Source: an uncultured Dyadobacter sp. (GTDB lineage Bacteria > Bacteroidota > Bacteroidia > Cytophagales > Spirosomataceae). From it: a stretch of DNA of 5,487 nucleotides. The stretch covers positions 1 through 5,487 of the forward strand of contig CAMLNK010000350.1 in the NCBI GenBank assembly GCA_946481035.1, read 5' to 3'. Within the stretch, counting starts at the first letter, position 1, and every line of letters begins with the position of its first letter. Of the stretch, positions 1 to 5,487 are shown piece after piece. The position numbers and the translations under genes were made by a program. The notes beneath the pieces were generated by a model. The model was not told the origin of the DNA, ran no database searches, and worked only from the letters and a program-made list of their open reading frames with translations.

Positions 1-1
1 A

Positions 2-58
2 GCACCTGCGGGAACTACCACACCGGCTGCTACTCCTGCCGACACTGCGAAGAAATAA
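2..58 (+). CDS. C-terminal end of an unidentified protein (partial, Ala/Pro/Thr-rich tail)
   Basis: Only the last 18 codons and a TAA stop (56-58) lie in the window. The peptide is low-complexity, made of Ala, Pro, Thr and Gly and ending in two lysines, like a flexible, probably disordered, C-terminal tail. I chose this frame because its stop falls just before a strong intrinsic terminator at 81-111; the other two forward frames stay open through the terminator and into the opposing gene, which is implausible. The gene runs in from the left edge and converges on the reverse-strand gene at 154. No domain is visible, so I cannot assign a function. Low-complexity tails of this kind occur on many unrelated proteins. 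Confidence 0.5.
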   Translation, partial: APAGTTTPAATPADTAKK

Positions 59-72
59 TCCAGGCGATAGCC

Positions 73-111
73 AAAAAGAAAATCCTGCGACCAACATCGC
101 AGGATTTTTTT
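73..111. terminator. bidirectional intrinsic terminator between convergent genes
   Basis: A perfect 10-bp stem pairs 81-90 (AATCCTGCGA) with 97-106 (TCGCAGGATT) around the six-base loop CCAACA. It is followed by a run of seven T's (105-111) and preceded by an A-rich stretch (73-82), which is a T-tract on the other strand. It can therefore end both the forward gene stopping at 58 and the reverse gene stopping at 154. Confidence 0.88.
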
Positions 112-153
112 ATGCCCACCCAATATTTAATACGACATTTCGGACTCCTGGTT

Positions 154-861
154 TTAAGCTACATTGATCTCCCGCAGCATCAACCGCTCAGCCACGGGCA
201 GCAGCGTTTCGTGCAAGGGATATTCGTATTTGGATTCCACTACGTAGGTAGCCGGGTTCGGCATGGCGCGGTTCCGTTTCGTCAGATCGACTTTGACCTG
301 GGCGATCGTGTTCCCGATGCCGATACGCACCGTATCCACATACACGGTTTTCAAATACCGCTCCTTTAATGCATTGTACAACGCGAGCTGGTACTGGAAA
401 ATGCTCACCAGCGGCTGGAATGTATGCAAAAACAGCAGGTACCCCTCCTGCAAATGCAATGGCACTATGCCGACAGGCGACACGCGCACATTCTCCTCTA
501 CTTCCGAAAACCGCTCCGAACCTTCTTCGATAGATCGTGAAAAACGCGGGATAGCGAAATCGAGAATGTAGTTCAGATCCGACATAAACGGATCGTCCTG
601 GTGAGTCTCCTCGTACTGCAACTGCCAGGTTTTGACGTCGATACCTGTCAGATTTTTGGGTAAACCTGTCCTGATCCTGCTTTTATTATCCTGGATGCTG
701 ACACAGGCGTCGAGGTGCAGCTTTAATTCTGGCAGACAAGGATGCAATCGGTTGTGTGTGAACTGGTCCCGAACGTGCTGGAAGTACGCCATCAGCACAT
801 ATTTTTTGTATTCAAAATCAAAAATTCCTTCGGTAAGCCAGTTTTTATCGAGCTCTGACAT
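154..861 (-). CDS. conserved hypothetical protein, 235 aa, probably a Bacteroidota-specific family
   Basis: A soluble-looking, mixed alpha/beta protein without signal peptide, membrane segment or any catalytic motif I recognise. The N-terminal part (residues about 8-30, beginning WLTEG and including DFEYKKY) resembles uncharacterised proteins I recall from Bacteroidota, where similar sequences start close to this point. That recollection is the main reason I start at the ATG at 859-861 (MSELDKNW). The open frame continues upstream to another ATG at 936, which would add 25 residues (260 aa). That extension is Cys/Arg/Asn-rich, does not look conserved, and covers a hairpin at 906-925, so it is more likely leader. 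The middle (about 90-130) is acidic, and the C-terminal third has strand-like segments (YVDTVRIGIG, IAQVKVDL). No Shine-Dalgarno precedes either start. The gene diverges from groES and converges with the gene at the left edge, so it appears monocistronic. Function unknown. Confidence 0.82.
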   Translation of the reverse strand: MSELDKNWLTEGIFDFEYKKYVLMAYFQHVRDQFTHNRLHPCLPELKLHLDACVSIQDNKSRIRTGLPKNLTGIDVKTWQLQYEETHQDDPFMSDLNYILDFAIPRFSRSIEEGSERFSEVEENVRVSPVGIVPLHLQEGYLLFLHTFQPLVSIFQYQLALYNALKERYLKTVYVDTVRIGIGNTIAQVKVDLTKRNRAMPNPATYVVESKYEYPLHETLLPVAERLMLREINVA

Positions 862-905
862 AGGGGTTTTCAATTTGGTGCCGATAAAATTTAGTGAATT
901 CCGTC

Positions 906-925
906 GCTGAAAGCAAGATTTCAGC
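906..925 (-). other. small hairpin in the leader of the hypothetical gene
   Basis: A perfect 7-bp inverted repeat, GCTGAAA (906-912) and TTTCAGC (919-925), encloses a six-base loop. If the reverse gene starts at 861, this lies about 45-65 bases upstream of its ATG and would form a leader hairpin or a dyad DNA site. There is no T-tract after it, so it is not a terminator. Confidence 0.4.
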
Positions 926-946
926 ATTCCTGACACGCAAATGACA

Positions 947-960
947 TTATAGTACTATAA
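947..960. promoter_or_regulatory. 14-bp perfect palindrome, candidate regulator or enhancer-binding site
   Basis: TTATAGTACTATAA reads identically on both strands; the symmetry breaks at the next base on each side. Its centre is about 92 bases upstream of the start site predicted from the sigma-54-type promoter at 1020-1035, which is in the usual range for sites of AAA+ enhancer-binding proteins. It could equally be an operator for the divergent reverse gene, whose strand reads TATAAT at 951-946. That the palindrome exists is certain; its function is inferred. Confidence 0.45.
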
Positions 961-1019
961 CGACTGGACGAAGTACAAATTTGTCACACTTGCCGGAAAA
1001 AATGTCAGAGCAAAGCGGC

Positions 1020-1035
1020 TGGCACAGATTGTGCT
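1020..1035 (+). promoter_or_regulatory. candidate sigma-54 (RpoN) -24/-12 promoter for groES-groEL
   Basis: The 16 bases TGGCACAGATTGTGCT match the sigma-54 consensus TGGCAC-N5-TTGCW at 10 of 11 defined positions. The -24 half is perfect, and the invariant GG and GC pairs have the required spacing; the one mismatch is G for T at 1031. Transcription would start near 1046, giving a leader of about 43 bases before the groES ATG. Caution: the same stretch holds a dyad, GCACA-GAT-TGTGC (1022-1034), so it could instead be a binding site for a dimeric regulator. The match is seen directly; use by sigma-54 is inference. Confidence 0.55.
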
Positions 1036-1088
1036 ATCGGGATGGAAGTCTAATCATTACTGACAATTAAAATAAACGTTTAATATTT

Positions 1089-1385
1089 ATGTCAACTTTA
1101 GCAGAAATACAAGTGAATGTACAACCGCTAGCTGACCGCGTTCTGATCGAACCTGCCCCAGCCGAAGAAAAAACAGCATTTGGTATCATTATCCCTGATA
1201 CTGCAAAGGAAAAGCCACAACGCGGAACCGTATTGGCAGTAGGCCCCGGTAAAAAAGACGAGCCGCTTACAGTAAAAGTTGGAGATACCGTATTGTACGG
1301 TAAGTACTCAGGCACTGAATTGGCATATGAAGGAAAAGACGTCCTGATTATGCGCGAGTCGGATATCTACGCTATCGTAGGTTAA
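1089..1385 (+). CDS. groES: co-chaperonin GroES (Cpn10), 98 aa
   Basis: GroES forms a seven-membered ring that caps the GroEL cylinder in the cytoplasm and encloses unfolded substrate protein during the ATP cycle. The N-terminal strand with [10 protein letters not shown] (residues 13-22) is a family hallmark. The mobile loop that docks on GroEL lies at about 24-44, with the hydrophobic contact stretch GIII at 32-35. [10 protein letters not shown] (45-54), [16 protein letters not shown] (63-78) and the terminal [12 protein letters not shown] (87-98) complete the usual beta-barrel. The length is typical, with a few extra residues before the first strand. The start is the only ATG in the N-terminal region and is preceded by an AT-rich leader without a Shine-Dalgarno. 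It is the first gene of an operon with groEL, 55 bases downstream, probably transcribed from the region at 1020-1046. No CIRCE element is seen, so HrcA control is not supported. Confidence 0.98.
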   Translation: MSTLAEIQVNVQPLADRVLIEPAPAEEKTAFGIIIPDTAKEKPQRGTVLAVGPGKKDEPLTVKVGDTVLYGKYSGTELAYEGKDVLIMRESDIYAIVG

Positions 1386-1440
1386 TCTACAACACTCAAA
1401 TTCAACAGTTTCTCTTAAAGTTTTTCAAATTAAAACAGTT

Positions 1441-3072
1441 ATGTCTAAGAAAATATTTTTTGACACAGAAGCACGCGATAAAATCAAAAAAGGCGTGGAC
1501 ACCCTGGCTGACGCCGTTAAGGTTACATTGGGACCTCGCGGTCGTAACGTGGTAATCGACAAGAAATTCGGTTCTCCAAGCATCACTAAGGATGGTGTTA
1601 CTGTTGCCAAAGAAATCGACCTGAAAGATCCTATCGAAAACATGGGAGCTCAGCTCGTGAAAGAAGTAGCATCCAAAACTGCTGACTCAGCGGGTGACGG
1701 TACTACTACTGCTACTGTATTGGCACAGGCGATCTACTCGATCGGTGTGAAAAACGTAGCGGCCGGCGCTAACCCAATGGACCTGAAACGCGGTATCGAC
1801 AAAGCGGTTGGTACTATCGTGAAAGACCTGGAAGGCCAAAAGAAAAACATCTCTACTTCCAAAGAAATCGCTCAGGTTGCAACTATCTCTGCAAACCATG
1901 ACGAGGAGATCGGTAACATGATCGCCGAAGCGATGGAAAAAGTAGGTAAAGAAGGCGTTATCACCGTTGAAGAGGCTCGCGGAACTGAAACAGAAGTTAA
2001 AACTGTGGAAGGTATGCAGTTCGACCGTGGTTACCTGTCTCCATACTTCGTAACCAACACCGAGAAAATGGAAGCTGAACTGGAACGTCCGTTCATCCTG
2101 ATCTCTGAGAAGAAAGTTTCTTCTATGAAAGAGCTTCTTCCAGTGTTGGAAGCAGTTGCACAAACCGGCCGTCCTTTGCTTATCCTTGCAGAAGACGTTG
2201 ACGGAGAAGCATTGGCTACATTGGTAGTTAACAAAATCCGCGGTGCATTGAAAGTAGCTGCTGTTAAAGCCCCTGGTTTCGGTGACCGTCGTAAAGCAAT
2301 GCTGGAAGATATCGCTATCATCACTGGCGGTACTGTTATCAGCGAAGAGCGTGGTTTCAAATTGGAAAACGCTACTTTGGACTACCTCGGTACTTGCGAA
2401 AAAGCGATTATCGACAAAGACAACACAACTTTGGTTAACGGAAGCGGTGCATCTGAAGACATTCAGGCACGTGTGAACCAAATCAAAGCGCAGATCGAAA
2501 ACACTACATCCGACTACGATCGCGAAAAACTTCAGGAGCGTCTGGCGAAACTGTCAGGCGGTGTAGCTATCCTTTACATCGGTGCTGCTACTGAGGTTGA
2601 AATGAAAGAGAAAAAAGACCGCGTTGATGACGCCCTTCACGCAACACGCGCTGCGGTAGAAGAAGGTATCGTTGCAGGTGGTGGTGTAGCGTTCATCCGC
2701 GCAACTGCTTCCCTCGATGGCCTGAAAGGCTCTAACGAAGACGAAACAACTGGTATCAACATCATTCGTGCTGCGCTCGAAGCTCCTTTGAGAACGATCG
2801 TTTCTAACGCTGGTGGTGAGCCTTCGGTTGTGATCAACAAAGTGAAAGATGGTTCAGGTGCTTTCGGTTACAACGCGAAAGACAACACTTACCAAGACCT
2901 TTTGGAAGCTGGTATCATCGATCCTAAGAAAGTATCCCGTCTGGCTCTTGAAAACGCAGCATCTATCGCTGGTCTGTTGTTGACAACAGAATGCGTTATC
3001 GCTGACGAACCGGAAGAAGCTCCTGCGGCAGGTGGCCACAGCCACGGCGGCGGAATGGGCGGCATGATGTAA
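1441..3072 (+). CDS. groEL: chaperonin GroEL (Cpn60, 60 kDa), 543 aa
   Basis: The ATP-driven chaperonin subunit, which assembles into two stacked seven-membered rings and folds cytosolic proteins together with GroES. Nucleotide-site motifs are intact: TLGPRGRNV (29-37), [11 protein letters not shown] (49-59) with D51, GDGTTTAT (85-92) with D86, and D397, which matches the hydrolysis residue D398 of E. coli. The apical domain (about 190-375) contains the usual KAPGFGDRR (276-284). The classical chaperonin signature [12 protein letters not shown] is at 404-415. The C-terminus is the flexible Gly/Met tail ending GGGMGGMM, with an HSH insertion (533-535) just before it. The length is close to the 548 residues of E. 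coli, with no frameshift or missing segment. Codon use is that of a highly expressed gene. It is second in the operon after groES and is followed by a strong terminator. The start fits the family ([12 protein letters not shown]); there is no Shine-Dalgarno. Confidence 0.99.
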   Translation: MSKKIFFDTEARDKIKKGVDTLADAVKVTLGPRGRNVVIDKKFGSPSITKDGVTVAKEIDLKDPIENMGAQLVKEVASKTADSAGDGTTTATVLAQAIYSIGVKNVAAGANPMDLKRGIDKAVGTIVKDLEGQKKNISTSKEIAQVATISANHDEEIGNMIAEAMEKVGKEGVITVEEARGTETEVKTVEGMQFDRGYLSPYFVTNTEKMEAELERPFILISEKKVSSMKELLPVLEAVAQTGRPLLILAEDVDGEALATLVVNKIRGALKVAAVKAPGFGDRRKAMLEDIAIITGGTVISEERGFKLENATLDYLGTCEKAIIDKDNTTLVNGSGASEDIQARVNQIKAQIENTTSDYDREKLQERLAKLSGGVAILYIGAATEVEMKEKKDRVDDALHATRAAVEEGIVAGGGVAFIRATASLDGLKGSNEDETTGINIIRAALEAPLRTIVSNAGGEPSVVINKVKDGSGAFGYNAKDNTYQDLLEAGIIDPKKVSRLALENAASIAGLLLTTECVIADEPEEAPAAGGHSHGGGMGGMM

Positions 3073-3100
3073 TCAGTGCCTCCGTTTCTTCGGAACATAT

Positions 3101-3138
3101 AAAAAGCGGCTGTCAGGTAACTGGCAGCCGCTTTTTTT
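3101..3138. terminator. bidirectional intrinsic terminator after groEL
   Basis: A perfect 12-bp stem pairs 3101-3112 (AAAAAGCGGCTG) with 3125-3136 (CAGCCGCTTTTT). The stem continues inward through a T-G wobble and a CAG/CTG triplet to a GTAA loop, about 16 pairs in all. Seven T's (3132-3138) end the groEL side, and five A's (3101-3105) give a T-tract for the reverse gene stopping at 3158. It is the longest hairpin in the window and insulates groESL from the opposing ABC gene. Confidence 0.93.
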
Positions 3139-3157
3139 GTTGTAAGTGTTAAATGTA

Positions 3158-3829
3158 TTATGCCAAATGCTGGACCATTAATCCATCCTGCATCACCAAT
3201 CTTCTATCTGCCATTTCGGCCAGCTCCTCATTGTGCGTCACAATGATAAATGTCTGTCCTGTCTCATCCCGCAGCTTGAAAAATAGCTGATGCAAATCCA
3301 ACGCATTATGTGAATCGAGGTTACCGCTTGGTTCGTCGGCCAAAACAATCGCCGGCCGATTCAACAATGCACGGGCTACGGCCACGCGCTGCTGTTCGCC
3401 GCCGGAAAGCTGAGAAGGCAAATGATCCATTCGTCCGCCGAGACCGAGCAGTTCGAGCAGTTCCTTAGCACGTGCCTGAATGTCCTTTTCATTCACATTA
3501 CCATTGATATAACCCGGCATACACACGTTTTCCAATGCGGTGAACTCCGCCAGCAGGTTATGGAACTGGAAAATGAAACCGATCTTCTCATTCCGGAACC
3601 GCGCGAGCTCCTTATCCTTTTGCGTGAAGACATTTTCGCCGTCAATAAAGACTTCTCCCTGCTCCGGCCGGTCGAGGGTTCCGAGGATGTGCAGGAAGGT
3701 ACTTTTTCCCGCGCCGGACGGCCCGACGATCGCTACTACTTCTCCCTTTTTGACTTCGAGATCAATGCCTTTTAAAACCTGCAATGAACCGTAAGTACGC
3801 CTGATCCCGCTCGCCCGAAGTAGCTCCAT
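3158..3829 (-). CDS. lolD: ABC transporter ATP-binding protein, LolD-like (lipoprotein-release type)
   Basis: The 223-residue ATPase of a MacB/LolD-type ABC transporter; in the Lol system this subunit powers extraction of lipoproteins from the inner membrane for delivery to the outer membrane. All nucleotide-binding motifs are present in order: Walker A GPSGAGKS (36-43), Q-loop at Q88 within [18 protein letters not shown], signature [15 protein letters not shown] (141-155), Walker B IVLADEP (161-167) with catalytic E166, D-loop GNLD (169-172) and switch H199. The stretch after the Q-loop ([14 protein letters not shown]) is characteristic of LolD. There is no membrane segment, so it needs a separate permease; none is adjacent, so the transported substrate is inferred from similarity alone and a related exporter (MacB, FtsE-like) is possible. 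The start ATG at 3827-3829 fits the family N-terminus. The gene diverges from sucC across 85 bases and converges on groEL. Confidence 0.9.
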   Translation of the reverse strand: MELLRASGIRRTYGSLQVLKGIDLEVKKGEVVAIVGPSGAGKSTFLHILGTLDRPEQGEVFIDGENVFTQKDKELARFRNEKIGFIFQFHNLLAEFTALENVCMPGYINGNVNEKDIQARAKELLELLGLGGRMDHLPSQLSGGEQQRVAVARALLNRPAIVLADEPSGNLDSHNALDLHQLFFKLRDETGQTFIIVTHNEELAEMADRRLVMQDGLMVQHLA

Positions 3830-3914
3830 ATTGAAAAGATAATTGCGTCGAAAACTCGCCCGTTTTGATTAAATGCTTAATTTGCCGTGAAAATACCAAT
3901 TTACTTTTATACTC
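3830..3914. promoter_or_regulatory. short divergent promoter region between lolD-like gene and sucC
   Basis: Eighty-five AT-rich bases separate the two divergent starts, so promoters for both must lie here or overlap the coding ends. On the sucC strand, TTAATTTG (3877-3884) differs at one position from the Bacteroidota -7 motif TAnnTTTG and lies 30 bases before the ATG, but I see no well-spaced TTG at -33. Neither start has a Shine-Dalgarno. No operator-like palindrome stands out. Confidence 0.4.
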
Positions 3915-5138
3915 ATGAATATTCACGAATATCAAGGCAAAAGCGTTCTTAAAAAATACGGTGTGCGTATTCAGGAAGGCCTCGTAGCCGACACTCCGGA
4001 TAAGGCGGTAGAAGTTGCACGTGAGCTCAGCCAGCAGACAGGCACCAAGTGGTATGTTGTAAAATCCCAGATCCACGCAGGTGGCCGTGGAAAAGGTCGC
4101 ATCGTCGGCAGCGAACAGCGCGGTGTGGCATTGGCTAAGTCGGTTGAAGATGTCAGGACCATCTCCAACAACATCCTGGGCAAAGTATTGGTAACGCACC
4201 AGACGGGTGCAGAAGGCAAACGAGTAAACAAAGTCCTGATTGCAGAAGACGTATACTACCCAGGCCCAAGCGAGCCGAAAGAATATTACCTGTCGATCCT
4301 GCTGGATCGCGCCAGAAACTGCAACGTGATCATGGCCAGCACCGAAGGCGGTATGGACATTGAAGAAGTAGCAGAACATACTCCTGAGAAAATCATCAAA
4401 GAATGGATCGATCCTAAGGTTGGATTGCAGCCGTTCCAGGCTCGTAAAGTGGCATTCGCGCTTGGTCTGGAAGGTGACGCATTCAAGGAAATGGTGAAAT
4501 TCATTTCTGCATTATACAAAGCTTACGTAGAAAGCGACTCGTCGATGTTCGAAATCAACCCGGTTTTGAAAACATCCGACAACAAAATCCTCGCCGTAGA
4601 TGCCAAGGTGGATCTGGACGACAATGCGTTGTACCGTCACCCTGAACTGGCTGAAATGCGCGATACCAACGAAGAAGATCCATTGGAAGTAGAAGCAGGT
4701 GCCAACAACCTGAACTACGTGAAACTGGACGGAAACGTAGGTTGTATGGTAAACGGAGCCGGTCTGGCGATGGCGACCATGGACTTGATCAAACTTTCGG
4801 GCGGTGAGCCTGCCAACTTCCTCGACGTAGGCGGTGGCGCGAACGCACGTACGGTAGAAGCTGGTTTCCGTATCATCCTCAAAGACCCGAACGTAAAAGC
4901 GATCCTGATCAACATCTTCGGGGGTATCGTTCGTTGCGACCGTGTTGCTGCGGGTGTAGTTGAGGCTTACAAAGCGATCGGCGAAATTCCGGTGCCTATT
5001 ATCGTTCGTCTGCAAGGAACCAACGCGGAAGAAGGCGCTCGCATCATCAACGAATCCGGTCTGAAAGTATATTCAGCGATCGAATTCAAAGAAGCAGCTG
5101 CAAAAGTTTCTGAGGTTCTGGCTGAGCTGGGCGTTTAA
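3915..5138 (+). CDS. sucC: succinyl-CoA synthetase (succinate-CoA ligase) beta subunit, 407 aa
   Basis: The beta subunit of the TCA-cycle enzyme that interconverts succinyl-CoA and succinate with formation of ATP or GTP; it works with the alpha subunit SucD, which carries the phosphohistidine. The N-terminus [17 protein letters not shown] is diagnostic. The ATP-grasp domain (about 1-250) has K50, the glycine-rich GGRGKG (56-61), and likely metal ligands N215 in MFEINP and D229 in AVDAKVD. The C-terminal CoA-ligase domain carries [15 protein letters not shown] (279-293), the [14 protein letters not shown] segment (296-309) and [10 protein letters not shown] (333-342). It is somewhat longer than the E. 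coli protein (388 residues), with the extra length spread internally, and has no defect. The ADP or GDP preference cannot be read with confidence. sucD does not follow: a terminator comes 21 bases after the stop, so the gene is probably transcribed alone. Confidence 0.97.
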   Translation: MNIHEYQGKSVLKKYGVRIQEGLVADTPDKAVEVARELSQQTGTKWYVVKSQIHAGGRGKGRIVGSEQRGVALAKSVEDVRTISNNILGKVLVTHQTGAEGKRVNKVLIAEDVYYPGPSEPKEYYLSILLDRARNCNVIMASTEGGMDIEEVAEHTPEKIIKEWIDPKVGLQPFQARKVAFALGLEGDAFKEMVKFISALYKAYVESDSSMFEINPVLKTSDNKILAVDAKVDLDDNALYRHPELAEMRDTNEEDPLEVEAGANNLNYVKLDGNVGCMVNGAGLAMATMDLIKLSGGEPANFLDVGGGANARTVEAGFRIILKDPNVKAILINIFGGIVRCDRVAAGVVEAYKAIGEIPVPIIVRLQGTNAEEGARIINESGLKVYSAIEFKEAAAKVSEVLAELGV

Positions 5139-5159
5139 GGAACTGTAATATATCAAAGC

Positions 5160-5191
5160 AAAACCCCTGAGCGGCCACGTTCAGGGGTTTT
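5160..5191. terminator. bidirectional intrinsic terminator after sucC
   Basis: A perfect 11-bp stem pairs 5160-5170 (AAAACCCCTGA) with 5181-5191 (TCAGGGGTTTT). The intervening ten bases can extend it by a G-T wobble, a C-G and a G-C pair around a GCCA loop. Four T's close the forward side, with another short T-run at 5195-5198, and four A's open it, so it can end both sucC and the reverse-strand permease gene stopping at 5213. Confidence 0.9.
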
Positions 5192-5212
5192 CACTTTTAA
5201 TGCCCGCTGTTT

Positions 5213-5487
5213 TCAGCCTAAAATAAAATACAAAACCATCGTCGCTGCGAAACTGGCGACGCCTTGCAACCCTGTCAGAATGGTATGCGTGCGGTAGGTA
5301 TCTTTGGCAGAAATGCCGGTGAATTGTGATACAACCCAGAACCAGGCGTCGTTTGTATGCGAGACGATCATCGCGCCGCTGCCGACTGCCATCACTACCA
5401 ATGTTATTTGAACGGGCGTTACAAAACCGAGTGATGCCAGTAGTGGCGCCAGGATGCTCGTGGTGAGTACCATGGCGGATGTTGTAG
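5213..5487 (-). CDS. GntP-family gluconate:H+ symporter, C-terminal part (partial)
   Basis: The last 90 residues of an integral membrane permease whose 5' end lies beyond the right edge; the frame stays open to the window end. The sequence is strongly hydrophobic with about three membrane segments: one around TTSAMVLTTSILAPLLASLGF, one around ITLVVMAVGSGAMIVSH, and a final helix ending FAATMVLYFILG at the C-terminus. The GSGAMIVSHTNDAWFWV stretch corresponds to the conserved G-S-x(4)-SHVND-x-FW region near the end of GntP/GntT/IdnT transporters, which import gluconate and related sugar acids with protons. Thr replaces the common Val in SH-ND. The C-terminus is complete and ends at TGA (5215-5213). 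The exact substrate cannot be told from this part, and no catabolic partner gene is visible. It converges on sucC across a shared terminator. Confidence 0.87.
   Translation of the reverse strand, partial: TTSAMVLTTSILAPLLASLGFVTPVQITLVVMAVGSGAMIVSHTNDAWFWVVSQFTGISAKDTYRTHTILTGLQGVASFAATMVLYFILG

Larger units (their letters stand above)
862..1088. promoter_or_regulatory. divergent regulatory region between the hypothetical gene and groES
   Basis: These 227 bases separate two genes transcribed away from each other and hold no convincing gene. They contain a 14-bp perfect palindrome (947-960), 10-bp palindromes at 975-984 (ACAAATTTGT) and 1073-1082 (TAAACGTTTA), and a sigma-54-type promoter match (1020-1035). 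The word TGACA or its complement TGTCA occurs at 931, 942, 982, 1003 and 1061. I see no CIRCE operator and no exact Bacteroidota housekeeping -7 element (TAnnTTTG) on the groES strand. Confidence 0.65.

Noticed and set aside
112..369. 85-residue forward open frame starting inside the first terminator
   Set aside because: Its start overlaps the T-tract of the terminator and most of it is antisense to the better-supported hypothetical gene.
946..951. TATAAT -10 box for the reverse hypothetical gene
   Set aside because: The hexamer is present on the reverse strand, but no -35 box lies at the right distance, Bacteroidota promoters use a different -7 motif, and the match is part of the palindrome.
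1020..1036. CIRCE (HrcA) operator before groES
   Set aside because: The dyad here has GCAC/GTGC arms only five bases apart, whereas CIRCE needs TTAGCACTC and GAGTGCTAA separated by nine bases. No CIRCE match is seen elsewhere in 862-1088.
1386..1440. Possible internal promoter or processing hairpin between groES and groEL
   Set aside because: The 55 bases are AT-rich, with a repeated AACAGTT but no stable stem or promoter motif; an ordinary operon spacer is sufficient.
1687..2481. 264-residue open frame antisense to groEL
   Set aside because: It lies entirely within groEL, is rich in Phe, Cys, Ser and Val as expected from reading groEL codons backwards, has no domain resemblance, and its strand has no promoter or terminator of its own.
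3081..3094. Small hairpin TCCG-N6-CGGA just after groEL
   Set aside because: Only four base pairs with a six-base loop and no T-tract; the strong terminator at 3101-3138 explains the region.
3883..3898. Possible sigma-54 promoter for the lolD-like gene on the reverse strand (TGGTATTTTCACGGCA)
   Set aside because: It keeps the GG and GC pairs at the right spacing but matches only about 7 of 11 consensus positions, which is too weak in an AT-rich gap.
3762..4379. 205-residue reverse open frame across the lolD/sucC gap and the start of sucC
   Set aside because: It overlaps two well-supported genes, spans their shared promoter region, and has the Phe/Tyr-rich composition of an antisense shadow.
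4512..5015. 167-residue open frame antisense to sucC
   Set aside because: A shadow of the biased sucC codons; no recognisable motif and fully inside sucC.
1..5487. CRISPR arrays, insertion sequences, prophage parts, tRNA/rRNA genes
   Set aside because: No regularly spaced repeats, transposase-like frames, terminal inverted repeats or cloverleaf sequences are seen; almost all the DNA is accounted for by the genes and short gaps listed.

Overview
The window looks like a housekeeping stretch of chromosome from a member of the Bacteroidota, most likely a Cytophagales (Dyadobacter/Spirosoma-like) bacterium. Three things point there: the character of the GroES, GroEL, LolD-type and SucC proteins; the absence of recognisable Shine-Dalgarno sequences, with AT-rich leaders before the starts instead; and an uncharacterised protein that resembles a family I recall from Bacteroidota. 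The genus is an inference from protein character, not a database match.

Layout, left to right. (1) The last codons of a forward gene with an Ala/Pro/Thr-rich C-terminus (to 58), then a strong bidirectional terminator (81-111). (2) A reverse-strand conserved protein of unknown function (154-861 by my preferred start). (3) A divergent regulatory region (862-1088) with an unusual density of palindromes and a very good match to a sigma-54 (-24/-12) promoter facing the chaperonin genes. (4) The groES-groEL operon (1089-3072), closed by a long bidirectional hairpin terminator (3101-3138). (5) A reverse-strand LolD-like ABC ATPase (3158-3829). (6) An 85-base divergent gap, then sucC, the beta subunit of succinyl-CoA synthetase (3915-5138), closed by a third bidirectional terminator (5160-5191). 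(7) The C-terminal end of a reverse-strand GntP-family gluconate-type permease that runs off the right edge.

Transcription units alternate in direction (right, left, right, left, right, left). Every tail-to-tail junction carries a single compact hairpin flanked by A's and T's, able to stop transcription from both sides, and each head-to-head junction is a short shared promoter region. The products do not form one pathway: protein folding (GroES/GroEL), lipoprotein or ABC export (LolD-like), the TCA cycle (SucC) and sugar-acid uptake (GntP family) are unrelated neighbours.

I found no mobile element, CRISPR array, tRNA/rRNA or new multi-gene system. The observation most worth following up is the candidate sigma-54 promoter of groESL with a 14-bp perfect palindrome about 90 bases upstream of the predicted start, where an enhancer-binding-protein site would be expected. 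The recurring TGACA/TGTCA words in the same region are a second, weaker lead.
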